Part shown: positions 44,123 through 57,509 of the stretch, piece after piece
Numbering within the stretch: the first letter of the stretch is position 1
Layout: every line of letters begins with the position of its first letter
Source: Pseudoduganella namucuonensis
Lineage (GTDB): Bacteria > Pseudomonadota > Gammaproteobacteria > Burkholderiales > Burkholderiaceae_D
Length of the DNA: 64,000 bases
Assembly (NCBI RefSeq): GCF_900116645.1
Contig: NZ_FPBO01000005.1
Coordinates: 233,084 to 297,083, forward strand
Direction: 5' to 3'
The notes under the pieces: generated by a model
Databases searched by the model: none
Seen by the model: the letters and a program-made list of their open reading frames with translations, nothing else
What the model was told of the DNA's origin: nothing
Translations under genes and position numbers: made by a program

Positions 44123-45994
44123 TCAGACCCCCTCTTGCAGGACGCGCAGGCGGCTGCCGATGGGCGGCACTTCCTCGGGGTCGATATACACGTCCAGCAG
44201 GGTCGGGCCGGGATAGGTGCAGATGGACTTGATGTCCAGCGCCTGTATGTCCGCGGCAGAGTGGATCGTGTAGCCGCGGCCGCCGAGCGCGCGCGAAATG
44301 GCGGCGAAGTCGGTCGGCGGCAGCGCGAAGCCGATCTGCTCGGCCCCGCACAGGCGCTGACCGTGCTTGACCATGCCCAGCGCGCCGTCGTTCAGCACCA
44401 CGAAGATCACGCACTGTTGCTCGGCCACCGCGACCGATAGTTCCTGCCCGTTCATCAGCATGCTGCCGTCGCCGGTGATGCACACCACCGGCACGTCCGG
44501 ATTGGCGGCGGCGGTGCCGATGGCCGCGCCGATGGCCCAGCCCATCGGCGCGAATTGGCTGGTCAGGCGCAGCCAACCGCCTGCGCTACGGCGCTTACCC
44601 GGGCCGCGCGGACGGTCGCCACTCATACGGCGTTCCCCCATGCGCCGATCGCGCGGTTCCAGGCAATGGATGGCCCAGGCGATGCTGTTGCCGGCATCGG
44701 CCAGGAAGCGGGTGCCGTGCGGGAACAGCGCGCCCAGTTCCTTCATCAGGCGCTGTGGCTTGATCGGGGTGGCGTCGCTGCAATATGCGTCCATAGAGTC
44801 CAGTGCGTCGGAGGGGTGCCAGCCCAGAGCTGGCCGGTCGCCGGGTGCGCGGGCCCCCATCACCGATGGGACGTTGCGCTGGTCCGGTTCGGGAATGCGC
44901 TCGACCAGGCGGTCGAATATGGCGCGCACGTTGCCACGCAGATGAAAGCGCGCCATCGGGGTGCGCGCTAGGTGCTCCTCAGTGTCGGCGATGTGGACCA
45001 GACGGCCGTTCAGCAGGCTGGCGTTCCAGCCGCCGGTGTCCCATTCGCCCATGCTGGTGCCGACGGCCAGAATCACGTCCACCGAGGGGGCGTGCGATGC
45101 CTCCTCCGCCGTCGCGTGGCCGCCGAAGCCGAACACGCCACGGTACAACGGGTGTTGCGGGCTGACCAAGCCCTTGCCTTCCGAGGTGGTGATGAAGGTG
45201 GCGCCCTTGATTTGGGCGAATTGCAGGATGGAGTGGATGGAGTCGCCGCAGCCGTTGCCCACAAGGATAAGGATTTTGCGCGCTGACGCCAAGATGCCGC
45301 GCAGCGTCTCCACTGCGTCGGGGTCGATGAGCGCGGCCGGGCGCAGCAGGGATCCCATGTCGTATGGGGGGGCTCGCTTGGTGGCGGGGGCGCGAAACAC
45401 GTCGACCGGGATACTCAGGTGCACTGGACCGGCCGGACTGCGGGTGGCGTGCTGCAGTGCCGCGAGCAGCTTGCATTCGAGCTGTTGCGGATGGGATACC
45501 AACGAGTTGTAACGTGTGCAGTGGCGGAACATTCCCAGCACGTCGATTCCGGTGCAGGACGATTCCTGCAGCGTTTGCTTGCCGAAGGATGGCAGCGCCG
45601 GCTGCCCAGTGATCACCAGCATCGGTATATTGTTGGAATAGGCGGTGGCAACCGCGGTCAGCAGATTGGTGGCGCCCGGGCCGGAGGTGGCGACGCAGAC
45701 GCCGATCTTGCCGGTTTCGCGGGCGTAGCCGTCGGCCATGAAGGCCGCGCCGGCCTCGTGGCGGGCAACGATCTGGTTCAGATTGCCGCCGTGCCGCAGG
45801 TTGCGCGCGATGGCGTTGTACAGCGGCTCGATGGCGCCGCCCGGCACGCCGAATACGTACTCAACACCCATCTGTTCAAGATACGAGATCAAAAGATCGG
45901 CTGTGTCCTCGTCGCGCTCCGTGGCCGGTGGTTGCAAGCCAGTCGCGGGGTGGACTGCGTGTTCTTGTTGCTCAATCTGGGCGTTCTCCAACAT
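44123..45994 (-). CDS. Acetolactate-synthase-like ThDP-dependent enzyme, copy B
   Basis: 623 residues behind AAGGAG. Motifs match copy A: YVFGVPGGAIEPLYNAIARN, E80 in RHEAGAAFMADGYARETGK, GDGSMLMNGQEL and VVLNDGALGMVKHGQ. The Arg-rich insert is also present (DRRMGERRMSGDRPRGPGKR). The two copies are very similar in the Pyr and PP domains and more variable at about 375-420. All catalytic elements look intact, so both copies should be active. It is the first gene of a five-gene operon ended by the terminator at 39951-39978. Confidence 0.88.
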   Translation of the reverse strand: MLENAQIEQQEHAVHPATGLQPPATERDEDTADLLISYLEQMGVEYVFGVPGGAIEPLYNAIARNLRHGGNLNQIVARHEAGAAFMADGYARETGKIGVCVATSGPGATNLLTAVATAYSNNIPMLVITGQPALPSFGKQTLQESSCTGIDVLGMFRHCTRYNSLVSHPQQLECKLLAALQHATRSPAGPVHLSIPVDVFRAPATKRAPPYDMGSLLRPAALIDPDAVETLRGILASARKILILVGNGCGDSIHSILQFAQIKGATFITTSEGKGLVSPQHPLYRGVFGFGGHATAEEASHAPSVDVILAVGTSMGEWDTGGWNASLLNGRLVHIADTEEHLARTPMARFHLRGNVRAIFDRLVERIPEPDQRNVPSVMGARAPGDRPALGWHPSDALDSMDAYCSDATPIKPQRLMKELGALFPHGTRFLADAGNSIAWAIHCLEPRDRRMGERRMSGDRPRGPGKRRSAGGWLRLTSQFAPMGWAIGAAIGTAAANPDVPVVCITGDGSMLMNGQELSVAVAEQQCVIFVVLNDGALGMVKHGQRLCGAEQIGFALPPTDFAAISRALGGRGYTIHSAADIQALDIKSICTYPGPTLLDVYIDPEEVPPIGSRLRVLQEGV

Positions 45995-46149
45995 GCAAGG
46001 CTCCTTGGATTGTTACGGCATTATGGGATCATTGTTTGCTTAATATTAATAAATATGTTGTTGGAAATACTATCCCAAAATCAATGAAAATTGCGCAAGT
46101 CTTATCAAAAATAATTCTATAGATAGAAATAATATTTCTAAGAGCGACC
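45995..46149 (-). promoter_or_regulatory. AT-rich promoter region of copy B with palindromes
   Basis: An AT-rich block upstream of the copy B ThDP gene. TCTATAGA at 46116-46123 (TATAGAAT on the minus strand) is shared with copy A at nearly the same distance from the start codon. A perfect 7-bp inverted repeat, TAGAAAT-AAT-ATTTCTA, occupies 46124-46140 right behind it and could be an operator at the -35 side of the promoter. Confidence 0.5.
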
Positions 46150-46739
46150 ATGTCTGATATGGCGCGACCAGAAAAACACAGCGAAGGCACGCCGGGAGAG
46201 CAGTCAGGAGTGCGGCCATGCGCGCGATGCCTGGCCGGCATAGACGATGCCGCTGCAGGGTGTGGCGCACTGCAATGCTCAGCAATTGTTGCCCACACGC
46301 GGACAGGCCCATGTCGGTGGTCAGGGCCGCTTGCAGCGCCGCGTGGTTCACCCGCAGCTGCGGGTAGTGAAAAAGCAACACTCTCAACCTCGAACGCGCG
46401 CACGCTCCATCTGTTGGTGCGGCCAAGTCACCGCCGGCCTGGCGCCGGCCTTATCCATGTCGACCAACGTGGCCAGTGACTGGCGCATCGCCAGCGGGGG
46501 GCTGGCGCCGTTCGGAGTGAAGCTGGGCACATGGGGGCCGGGCCACACCTCATCGGTTCGCGGGCGGTGGCCGTGTTGTGGTGGCGCCAAGCGGCCAGGT
46601 CGGGTCCGCAGCGGAGCCACCTGCTCATCACGTCGAACACCCCGCGCGTCGCCGCTGCGGTCGGCGCCACCGACAGCGTGGCGCTCAGCGAAGCGGTGGC
46701 GGTCGATCCGCCCACGCCGCCGCCCATGGCAGCATGCAT
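46150..46739 (-). pseudogene. Decayed remnant of a type 1 citrate-synthase-like gene
   Basis: Three minus-strand frames, read in order, follow the type 1 protein. At about 46739-46590, HAAMGGGVGGSTATASLSA then CGPDLAAW parallels HAAMATGATGTPASSSLMA then CGTDLDLW. At about 46610-46390, RLAPP then WPGPHVPSFTPNGAS parallels RLAAP then WPQAGHPPGFDPHGAS. At about 46400-46150, LQAALTTDMGLSACGQQLL parallels VAAAFADLGLTPAEGEMFT. At least two frameshifts separate the pieces, and the N-terminal 85 residues are missing. This explains most of the about 850 bp without an intact gene upstream of copy B. The similarity was judged by eye. Confidence 0.6.
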
Positions 46740-46843
46740 GAACCGTCTACGAACTGCACTGGGCGGCGGTCACGCGCTCCTATGGCAAATTGCCAGCCCT
46801 GCTCCAGCGTCTCAGGCAACGATGATGCTGTCGTGGACGAACG

Positions 46844-51292
<4,449 letters not shown>

Positions 51293-51352
51293 AGTGACCG
51301 AGTTTAAGCTGCAATTGGTGACTGTAATTCAGGCCTGCCATCCAGGCCGCGA

Positions 51353-52498
51353 TCAGGGCTGCGGGAACACGAAATCGAAACTGCGTTGCTGCTGGTGGCC
51401 CAGGTTCAGGCCCATGTGGCTGGCGGTGCGCAGGTTGATCGCCGTCTGCAGCTCGCGCAGCGGCGTCAGGCCGCGGCGCTTGCCGTCGCCGGCGATGACC
51501 CCCAGGGCCGAACTGGCCAGGGTGCGGCCCAGCTCCACGTTGTTGGGCGCCATGGCGAACAGCGCCCCCTTCTTGACGTGCAGCACATTGCTGGAGAACA
51601 GCGGCACGCCGCTGTTCCACGATTCGCGCAGCACCAGCGGCAGGATGGTCGACTCCTCGACCGTCGTGCTGTCGTGTGGCAGCCAGACCGCGTCGCGGCG
51701 GTTGTCGGCGGCGGCGATCAACTGCGGATACATCTGCGCCGCCCTGGACATGTCGGTGGCGACGTGGGCCTGCAATTCCAGGCCCTGGGAGCGGGCGGCC
51801 TCGCGCGCCAGCTTGATCAGCCAGTCGCTTTTCTGCGGATCGTACACCACGACCACGCGGCGCAGGTCGGGCAGCAGGGCGCGCAGGCGGGAAAACAGCA
51901 TGGCCGGGTCGGGCGTGAGGCTGATGCCGGCCACGTTTTCCGCCTCCGACAGCAGCAGCACGCCGCCGGCCAGCACCGTGATCTCGCGGTCCAGGCCGGC
52001 CGTGGCGTTCAGGCCCTGGCGGCCCAGCGCGATCACCACCTTGGTGCCGTTGTGCTTGAGGGTGGCGTTCAGTTCGGCCGTGTCGACCTTGGGATCGACC
52101 GGATAGCTGCGCACGCGCAGCCTGGTGCGCTCCTCGATGCCCTGGATGATGCTGGTGAAGGCGGCGCGGAAGGGCGCGTCCACGTTCGGGTACAGCACCG
52201 CGATGGTGCCCTTGCCGATGGAGGCCTGCATTTCCGGCCGGCGCAGCTGGTCCTCCAGCTGCGCCAGGGTGATGGGACGCACGAAGTCGGGACGCGCGGG
52301 GGCGGCGCCCGATTCGATGCGGTCCATGATGGCGCCCACGGTCGAGCGCGCCGTGGCGCCCGCGCCGGGCAGATCGATGCCGCGGTTTGCCGCCAGTCCG
52401 GAGCTTGCGGCCGCCGGTGTGGTGGCGGTGGCCAAAGCGGTAAGCAGGGCGACGCCGGCGCGCGTGCGGCGGCCGGCATTCGTTGTCAAATTAATCAT
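51353..52498 (-). CDS. Periplasmic ABC-type substrate-binding protein (PF04392-like)
   Basis: 381 residues from 52498 with signal peptide TRAGVALLTALATATTPAAA. The ABC_sub_bind family core is clear: TIAVLYPNVDAPFRAAFTSI, IQGIEERTRLRVRSYPVD, KVVIALGRQGLNATAG, ISLTPDPAMLFSRLRALLPD, RVVVVYDPQKSDWLIKLARE and FSSNVLHVKKGALFAMAPNN. A low-complexity segment (about 35-100) precedes the core. No permease or ATPase is adjacent. It lies 60 bp upstream of the CHASE8/GGDEF/EAL kinase gene, so a role as its ligand-binding partner is likely (inference). An alternative start at 52531 is possible. Confidence 0.82.
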   Translation of the reverse strand: MINLTTNAGRRTRAGVALLTALATATTPAAASSGLAANRGIDLPGAGATARSTVGAIMDRIESGAAPARPDFVRPITLAQLEDQLRRPEMQASIGKGTIAVLYPNVDAPFRAAFTSIIQGIEERTRLRVRSYPVDPKVDTAELNATLKHNGTKVVIALGRQGLNATAGLDREITVLAGGVLLLSEAENVAGISLTPDPAMLFSRLRALLPDLRRVVVVYDPQKSDWLIKLAREAARSQGLELQAHVATDMSRAAQMYPQLIAAADNRRDAVWLPHDSTTVEESTILPLVLRESWNSGVPLFSSNVLHVKKGALFAMAPNNVELGRTLASSALGVIAGDGKRRGLTPLRELQTAINLRTASHMGLNLGHQQQRSFDFVFPQP

Positions 52499-52638
52499 TA
52501 TACTGTCCGTTGCGGCCCCGAGAGCGGACATATATCCAACTGGCGATATGCAGGGGCCTGAATACAGGCGGTAGTATATGCTGTCGCTTGGCTTAATAGA
52601 AAGAAATTTACTTCCGTGCGGTAACAATTAACAATTTG

Positions 52639-53598
52639 TTATGGCTCCGGATAGATGAAATCGAAGGCCCGTTGCTGCGACGCGCTGACGTTCAAGCCGA
52701 TGTGGCCGGCGGTGCGGGTGTTGAAGGCGGTGCGCACGGCGCGCAGCGGCGTCACGCCGGCGCGGGGATTGTCGCCGTTGAGCAGTCCCATGGCCAGGCT
52801 GGCCAGGTCCTTGCCCAGTTCAAAGTTGTTCGGATACAGCGAGAACAGCACGCCTTTTTTCACGTGCAGGATGCTGGTGGAGAAGATGGCGACGTTGCGG
52901 TTCCACGACTCCTTCAGCACCAGCGGCAGGATGGTTCCCTCGTCCACGGTCACCGGGTCCTGCGGCAGCCAGAGCGCGTCGGTGCGGCCGTCCGCGCTGG
53001 CGAAGGCGCTCTCGTAGCGGCGCACGGCGGTGGCCAGGTCCGGCGCGTCCATCGCCAGCAATTCCAGGTTCTGGCCGCGGGCCGCCTCGCGCGCCAGCTT
53101 CAGCATCGGCTGGCTGTACTGTGGGCTGTACACCACATACACCCGGCGCACGCCCGGCACCAGCGTCTTCAGATGCGAGAACAACAGCGCGGGGTCGGGC
53201 GTCAGGCTGATGCCGCGCAGCTTGTCGCCGTCCGGCACCGAGCTGACGCCGCCCACCACCACGCTGGTCGAGGCGTCGAAGGCGGAGGCCGCCTGCAGGC
53301 CCTGGCGGCCCAGCGCGATCACCACCTTGCCGCCGTTGCGCTTGAGCGTGGCCTGCAGTTCCCCGAAATCGGCGTTCTGCGCCACCGGATAGCCGCGCAC
53401 GCGCAGCTTGGACTGTTCCTCGATGCCCTCGATGATCTCGGTGAACACCTTGCGGTAGGGCTGGCCGATGTCCGGAAAGATCACCGCCAGCGCCTCCGGG
53501 CTGGCCGCCGCCGCGGACGCGCACCAGCCCCCGGCGCAGACGACGGCGCTGAGCGAGGGGAGCAGGACGACGAGCTTTCTGCGGTAACTAGAGTTCAA
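52639..53598 (-). CDS. Periplasmic ABC-type substrate-binding protein (PF04392-like), paralogue
   Basis: 319 residues from a TTG start at 53598 (no ATG or GTG is placed to give a signal peptide), with signal SYRRKLVVLLPSLSAVVCAG. The core parallels the next gene: LAVIFPDIGQPYRKVFTEII, EGIEEQSKLRVRGYPVAQ, KVVIALGRQGLQAASAF, ISLTPDPALLFSHLKTLVPG and FSTSILHVKKGVLFSLYPNN. It is first of a three-gene operon with its paralogue and the giant signalling protein. Ligand unknown. Confidence 0.82.
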   Translation of the reverse strand: MNSSYRRKLVVLLPSLSAVVCAGGWCASAAAASPEALAVIFPDIGQPYRKVFTEIIEGIEEQSKLRVRGYPVAQNADFGELQATLKRNGGKVVIALGRQGLQAASAFDASTSVVVGGVSSVPDGDKLRGISLTPDPALLFSHLKTLVPGVRRVYVVYSPQYSQPMLKLAREAARGQNLELLAMDAPDLATAVRRYESAFASADGRTDALWLPQDPVTVDEGTILPLVLKESWNRNVAIFSTSILHVKKGVLFSLYPNNFELGKDLASLAMGLLNGDNPRAGVTPLRAVRTAFNTRTAGHIGLNVSASQQRAFDFIYPEP

Positions 53599-54083
53599 AT
53601 CTGGCGTGTCTTGTGTGGGCGGCCGCAGTGTCCGGGATGAAGCTACTGCACGTGCTGGGAAGGAGTTTATCCGCCCGATGCAATGTTACACAAAAAAAAG
53701 AAAGAAGGCCCATATTGCGCTGGGGATAGTGTTGCTTTTCTAGCTATCAGCAAAGATGTCAAATAAACATCGGTGTCAGGCGCGACATTCGGACAAGTCG
53801 GAGTAAATGTCCGAATGTCGCGCCTGACACCGATGTTTATTTGTCAATTGTTTGCGCGGCTGGCCGGGAATTGTGTCTTGGGTGGAAAAAAAATGTTGCG
53901 CAATGTACGCAAAGTGACAATGGGAGAGAATTGGGGTTTTTTCGACAACTATAATCGCCACACAATCTTGCCCATCTTGCTATGGGGCTATGAAGTCAGA
54001 GCAACTCCGCCGTCGGTCCGCGCCTGGGCCGGTATTGAAGGTTTTGCGCCGGCGCCGCCGGCGACATGAAATGGCCCAATCAT
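53599..54083. other. Divergent intergenic region between sensor operon and injection-system locus
   Basis: This 485-bp AT-rich region holds no convincing gene. It contains A-rich tracts at 53690-53705 and 53884-53893, the perfect 36-bp inverted repeat at 53760-53843, and presumably the promoters of the 53598 gene (minus) and the injection-system operon (plus). Confidence 0.6.
53760..53843. repeat. Perfect 36-bp inverted repeat with a 12-nt loop
   Basis: The arm at 53760-53795 (CAAATAAACATCGGTGTCAG, continuing CGCGACATTCGGACA and nearby bases) is exactly complementary to 53808-53843. The loop is AGTCGGAGTAAA. The length and perfection exceed a terminator and suggest a dispersed mobile palindrome (REP/BIME- or MITE-like) or a strong bidirectional transcription barrier between the two operons. 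Confidence 0.9.
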
Positions 54084-54695
54084 ATGTCCGGATATGCTGG
54101 AATCGCCGCGGTTGGAAAAAGCCTGGAGCGCCTGCTGACCATGGCGTTCAACGAGCGCCAGCCGGTGCCCACCAAGGTGACGCGCGCCGTGCTGATCAAG
54201 ACCGACGACCTCAAGTCGAGCAACGTGCCCACCGCCATCGGCCCCTACGCGCTGTCGCTGCTGCTGTACCGGGTGGATTTCAACAAGACCATGCGCGCCG
54301 CCTGGTCCGCCGTGGGTTCGGTCGACGGCCAGGGACATTTGCCGCTGGACCTGCATTTCCTGCTCACCCCGTGGGCGGACAACGCCGAACACGAACACAT
54401 GATCCTGGGCCGCGCCATGCAGGCGCTCGATTACACCCCCATCCTGTCCGGCCCCTTGCTGTACCAGCCCTCGCTGCCGTATCCGGACGAGCCGGAAAGC
54501 GCGCCGACCGAGTCGGTGCAGGTGGTGATGGAGGAGATCTCCACCGAGGCGCTGATGCGCACCTTCGATTCGCTGCCCACCGACTACCGCCTGTCCGTCC
54601 CCTATGTGGCGCGCGTGGTGCGCATCGACAGCCGCGAAAGCCGCCCGGTGCCACCGGTCACCGACGCGCAGATTCCATTGCGGGTGACCGCGTGA
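54084..54695 (+). CDS. DUF4255 protein, Pvc16/Afp16-like sheath-cap protein
   Basis: 203 residues from 54084 (MSGYAGIAAVGKSLERLL); an in-frame ATG 18 bp upstream also exists. The DUF4255 pattern is clear: TAIGPYALSLLLYRVDFNKT, LPLDLHFLLTPWADNAEHEH, MILGRAMQALDYTPILSG, VQVVMEEISTEALMRTFDSL and YRLSVPYVARVVRIDS. In PVC/Afp particles this protein caps and ends the sheath and tube. It is the first gene of the contractile injection locus and overlaps the next gene by 4 bp. Confidence 0.87.
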   Translation: MSGYAGIAAVGKSLERLLTMAFNERQPVPTKVTRAVLIKTDDLKSSNVPTAIGPYALSLLLYRVDFNKTMRAAWSAVGSVDGQGHLPLDLHFLLTPWADNAEHEHMILGRAMQALDYTPILSGPLLYQPSLPYPDEPESAPTESVQVVMEEISTEALMRTFDSLPTDYRLSVPYVARVVRIDSRESRPVPPVTDAQIPLRVTA

Positions 54696-55594
54696 ACGCA
54701 CCGCTGCCGCGCGCGCTGGAGCCGGCCGACACGGTCGAGGTGGCGCGCCTGCGCCACCGGCTCGCGCTGGGCCTGGCCTGGCTGGACGCGCTCACGCGCG
54801 CGCCGGCCAACGGGCCCTGGTGGGCGGTGCTGGAAAAGCTCGGTCCCTACGAGATAGACCGGCAGTTCGAGCCGCACGGCGCTGCGCGCCACGCGCTGCG
54901 CCACGAGGGCTTGCTGCGCAAGCGCTTCGAACTGGCGCTGGCGGGCGGCGACGCGCGCTGGTCGCTGCGGGTGTTCTCGGCGCCACCCGCCGCGCCGCCG
55001 CGCAAGCCTGTCTACGCCACCGCGCTGGACCCGCGCCTGTACGTGCCGCGCCGCCTGCGCCTGACGCCGGCCGTCGATGGCGACGCGCCGGCGGCCACGC
55101 CGCAGAACATCCGCCGTCCCTGGCTTTGGCCGGGGTCCGCCTATCCGCTGCCGGGCAACGCGACGGCGGTGCGGGGCCGCGTGCTGCGCGGCCCGGACCT
55201 GGCCAGCGCCAAGCCGATACCGTGGGTACGCCTGGTGGCCACCGTGCCCGCCGGCGTGGCCGTGTTCGCGGACGCCACGCCGATCGGCTACGCGCACGGC
55301 GACGACCGCGGCGAGTTCGTGCTGGTGCTGGACAACAAGGCCGTCAGCGGCGCGACGCTGAGCAACCCGGTGGAGGTGCGGCTGTGGCCCCACTTGCCGC
55401 CGGCCGCGACCCAGGTCGATCCGGCCGATCCGCTGGCCAGCCTGCCGCTGGAAGAGGGCGGGACCGATGGCATCAACGATGTGCTGCGCGGCCACGCTGT
55501 GCCCGCAGGCTATACGGCCGGAGCCAGCAAGGTGCTGGCGCTGCGCCTGGGGGAGACCGCCAGCGGCGCGGGCACCACGCTGCTGTTCGCTTAA
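54692..55594 (+). CDS. Unrecognised injection-system-associated protein
   Basis: 300 residues from a GTG start that overlaps the preceding stop (GTGA). The N-terminal 100 residues are helical and charged. The middle has RGRVLRGPDLASAKPIPWVR, LVATVPAGVAVFADATPIGY and DRGEFVLVL, which resembles a carboxypeptidase-regulatory-like or Ig-type beta domain. No catalytic motif, signal peptide or TM was seen. Position between the cap and sheath genes suggests an assembly or surface role. I do not recognise the family. Confidence 0.65.
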   Translation: MNAPLPRALEPADTVEVARLRHRLALGLAWLDALTRAPANGPWWAVLEKLGPYEIDRQFEPHGAARHALRHEGLLRKRFELALAGGDARWSLRVFSAPPAAPPRKPVYATALDPRLYVPRRLRLTPAVDGDAPAATPQNIRRPWLWPGSAYPLPGNATAVRGRVLRGPDLASAKPIPWVRLVATVPAGVAVFADATPIGYAHGDDRGEFVLVLDNKAVSGATLSNPVEVRLWPHLPPAATQVDPADPLASLPLEEGGTDGINDVLRGHAVPAGYTAGASKVLALRLGETASGAGTTLLFA

Positions 55595-55621
55595 CGTAGC
55601 TGCAGACCAAAGGAGGGCGAA

Positions 55622-57487
55622 ATGCCAGAGTACTTAGCTCCAGGGGTGTATGTCGAGGAAGTGAGCTTCCGCTCCAAATCGATAGAGGGTGTACCGACCA
55701 GCACCACCGGCTATGCCGGCATCACGCGCTACGGTCCGGTGCAGTACGCGAACGGCCCGGGGAGCACGGCGCCGCGCCTGATCACCTCGTTCACGGAATT
55801 CGAGCGCGTGTACGGCGGCCTGGAACCGCTGCGCCTGGGCGCCGACCAACGCGTCAACTACCTGGCGCACGCGGCGCGCGCCTTCTTCGCCAACGGCGGC
55901 AAACGGCTGTACGTGTCGCGCGTGTTCGTCGACACCGACGCCGATCCCGCGCTGGCGCGCAGCGGCAAGCTGGTGGCCGGCGTGGCCACCTGGCGCGCGC
56001 GCTGGCCGGGCGAATACGGTAACGCCCTCGTCGACACGCGCGTGGTGCGCAGCAAGAATCTGGCCTTCAAGTGGCCGGACGACCCGAACGACATCCTGGA
56101 CAAGCACCTGTGGGGCGTGCAGGTGCGGCGCGCCACGCATGGCTCGGTGGTGGAACTGTTCACGCCCATGCCGGCCACGCTGCCCAAGGAGAACGATCCG
56201 CTGGTCGAGGGCCGCCTGTACGTGGTGGTGGTCGACGAGAACGGCAAGCAGGAGTTCATCGACCACAATGGCAACAAGGTGGCGCTGCCGGACACCATCA
56301 ACGACATGCAGGTGCTGCTGGTGGAGTTGCGCGTGCTGGTTTACGGCCCGAACGGGCGGCTGGACAACTACGAGAACATGTCCGCCGGCCGCACCCAGCA
56401 CCGCTACGTCGGCCGGGTGCTGCACCGCGACGATCCGGAGGACGAAAACGCCATCGTCTACCTCGACTACACGGCCGACGACGCCGTGCCCTTCGGCCCC
56501 GCGCGCTTGATGCTGGACCTGCGCGGCACGGTGCAGAAGCGCCTGAGCGGCGGCAACGACGGCACCCTGCCGGGACCCTCGGTCTTCGAGGGCAAGGAGG
56601 CCGATCCGGACAACGTGGAGGTGAAGGCCACCGGCCTGGAGGCGCTGGGCGAGATCGACGACATCGCCATCGTCGCCATGCCCGACGCCGGCGCCTTGCC
56701 GGACCTGGAGCTGATCATCGATGCGAGCGGGCGCCTGATCGCGCACGCGGAGAAGTACCGCTACCGCATCGCGGTGGTGGACGGCCCGGCCCAGAGCTCC
56801 ATCTCCGAGATACGCGAATACCGGGGCAAGTTCGACACCAAGTACGGTGCGCTGTACCACCCGTGGATCGAGATCCTCGATCCGCTGGTGCCGGTCGCGC
56901 CGGGCGTGCCCCCAGCCAAGCTGTTGCTGCCGCCGTCCGGTTTCGTCACCGGCATCTACGCGCGCAGCGACATCGAACGCGGGGTGCACAAGGCGCCCGC
57001 CAACGAGATCGTGCGCGGCCTGACGAACTTCGAGATCAACATCAACAAGGCGCGCCAGGACGTGCTGAACCCGGAGGGCGTGAATTGCCTGCGCTTCTTC
57101 GAGGGACGCGGCAGCCGCGTGTGGGGCGCGCGCACCATGAGTTCGGACCCGGAATGGAAGTACGTGAACGTGCGCCGCCTGTTCATCTACCTGGAGCATT
57201 CGCTGGACAAGGCCACGCAGTGGGCCGTGTTCGAGCCGAACTCGGAGCGGCTGTGGGCCAACATCCGCCGCATGGTGGAGGACTTTCTGGAGGTGATGTG
57301 GCGCGACGGCGCGCTGATCGGCGAGAAGCCCGACCAGGCCTACTTCGTGCGCTGCGACCGCGGCACCATGACGCAGAACGACCTCGACAACGGCCGCATG
57401 ATTTGCCTGGTGGGCGTGGCGCCCAGCCGTCCGGCCGAATTCGTGATTTTCCGCGTCGGCCAATGGACCGGCGACGCCAAGGTCTAA
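55622..57487 (+). CDS. Contractile injection system sheath protein 1
   Basis: 621 residues behind an AAAGGAGG ribosome site. Sheath-family landmarks: N-terminal YLAPGVYVEEVSFRSKSIEG and TSTTGYAGITRYGPV, the handshake and core region, then C-terminal PSGFVTGIYARSDIERGVHK, APANEIVRGLTNFEININKA, QDVLNPEGVNCLRFFEGRGS, VWGARTMSSDPEWKYVNVRR and YLEHSLDKATQWAVFEPNSE. It polymerises around the tube and contracts to drive it. An insert domain (about 170-290) is larger than in the minimal Pvc2. Confidence 0.95.
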   Translation: MPEYLAPGVYVEEVSFRSKSIEGVPTSTTGYAGITRYGPVQYANGPGSTAPRLITSFTEFERVYGGLEPLRLGADQRVNYLAHAARAFFANGGKRLYVSRVFVDTDADPALARSGKLVAGVATWRARWPGEYGNALVDTRVVRSKNLAFKWPDDPNDILDKHLWGVQVRRATHGSVVELFTPMPATLPKENDPLVEGRLYVVVVDENGKQEFIDHNGNKVALPDTINDMQVLLVELRVLVYGPNGRLDNYENMSAGRTQHRYVGRVLHRDDPEDENAIVYLDYTADDAVPFGPARLMLDLRGTVQKRLSGGNDGTLPGPSVFEGKEADPDNVEVKATGLEALGEIDDIAIVAMPDAGALPDLELIIDASGRLIAHAEKYRYRIAVVDGPAQSSISEIREYRGKFDTKYGALYHPWIEILDPLVPVAPGVPPAKLLLPPSGFVTGIYARSDIERGVHKAPANEIVRGLTNFEININKARQDVLNPEGVNCLRFFEGRGSRVWGARTMSSDPEWKYVNVRRLFIYLEHSLDKATQWAVFEPNSERLWANIRRMVEDFLEVMWRDGALIGEKPDQAYFVRCDRGTMTQNDLDNGRMICLVGVAPSRPAEFVIFRVGQWTGDAKV

Positions 57488-57509
57488 CCAGCTCAGAGAG
57501 GAGTAAATC

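Noticed and set aside
51353..53598. An ABC import system
   Set aside because: Two binding proteins but no permease or ATPase gene nearby; they run into a signalling gene instead.
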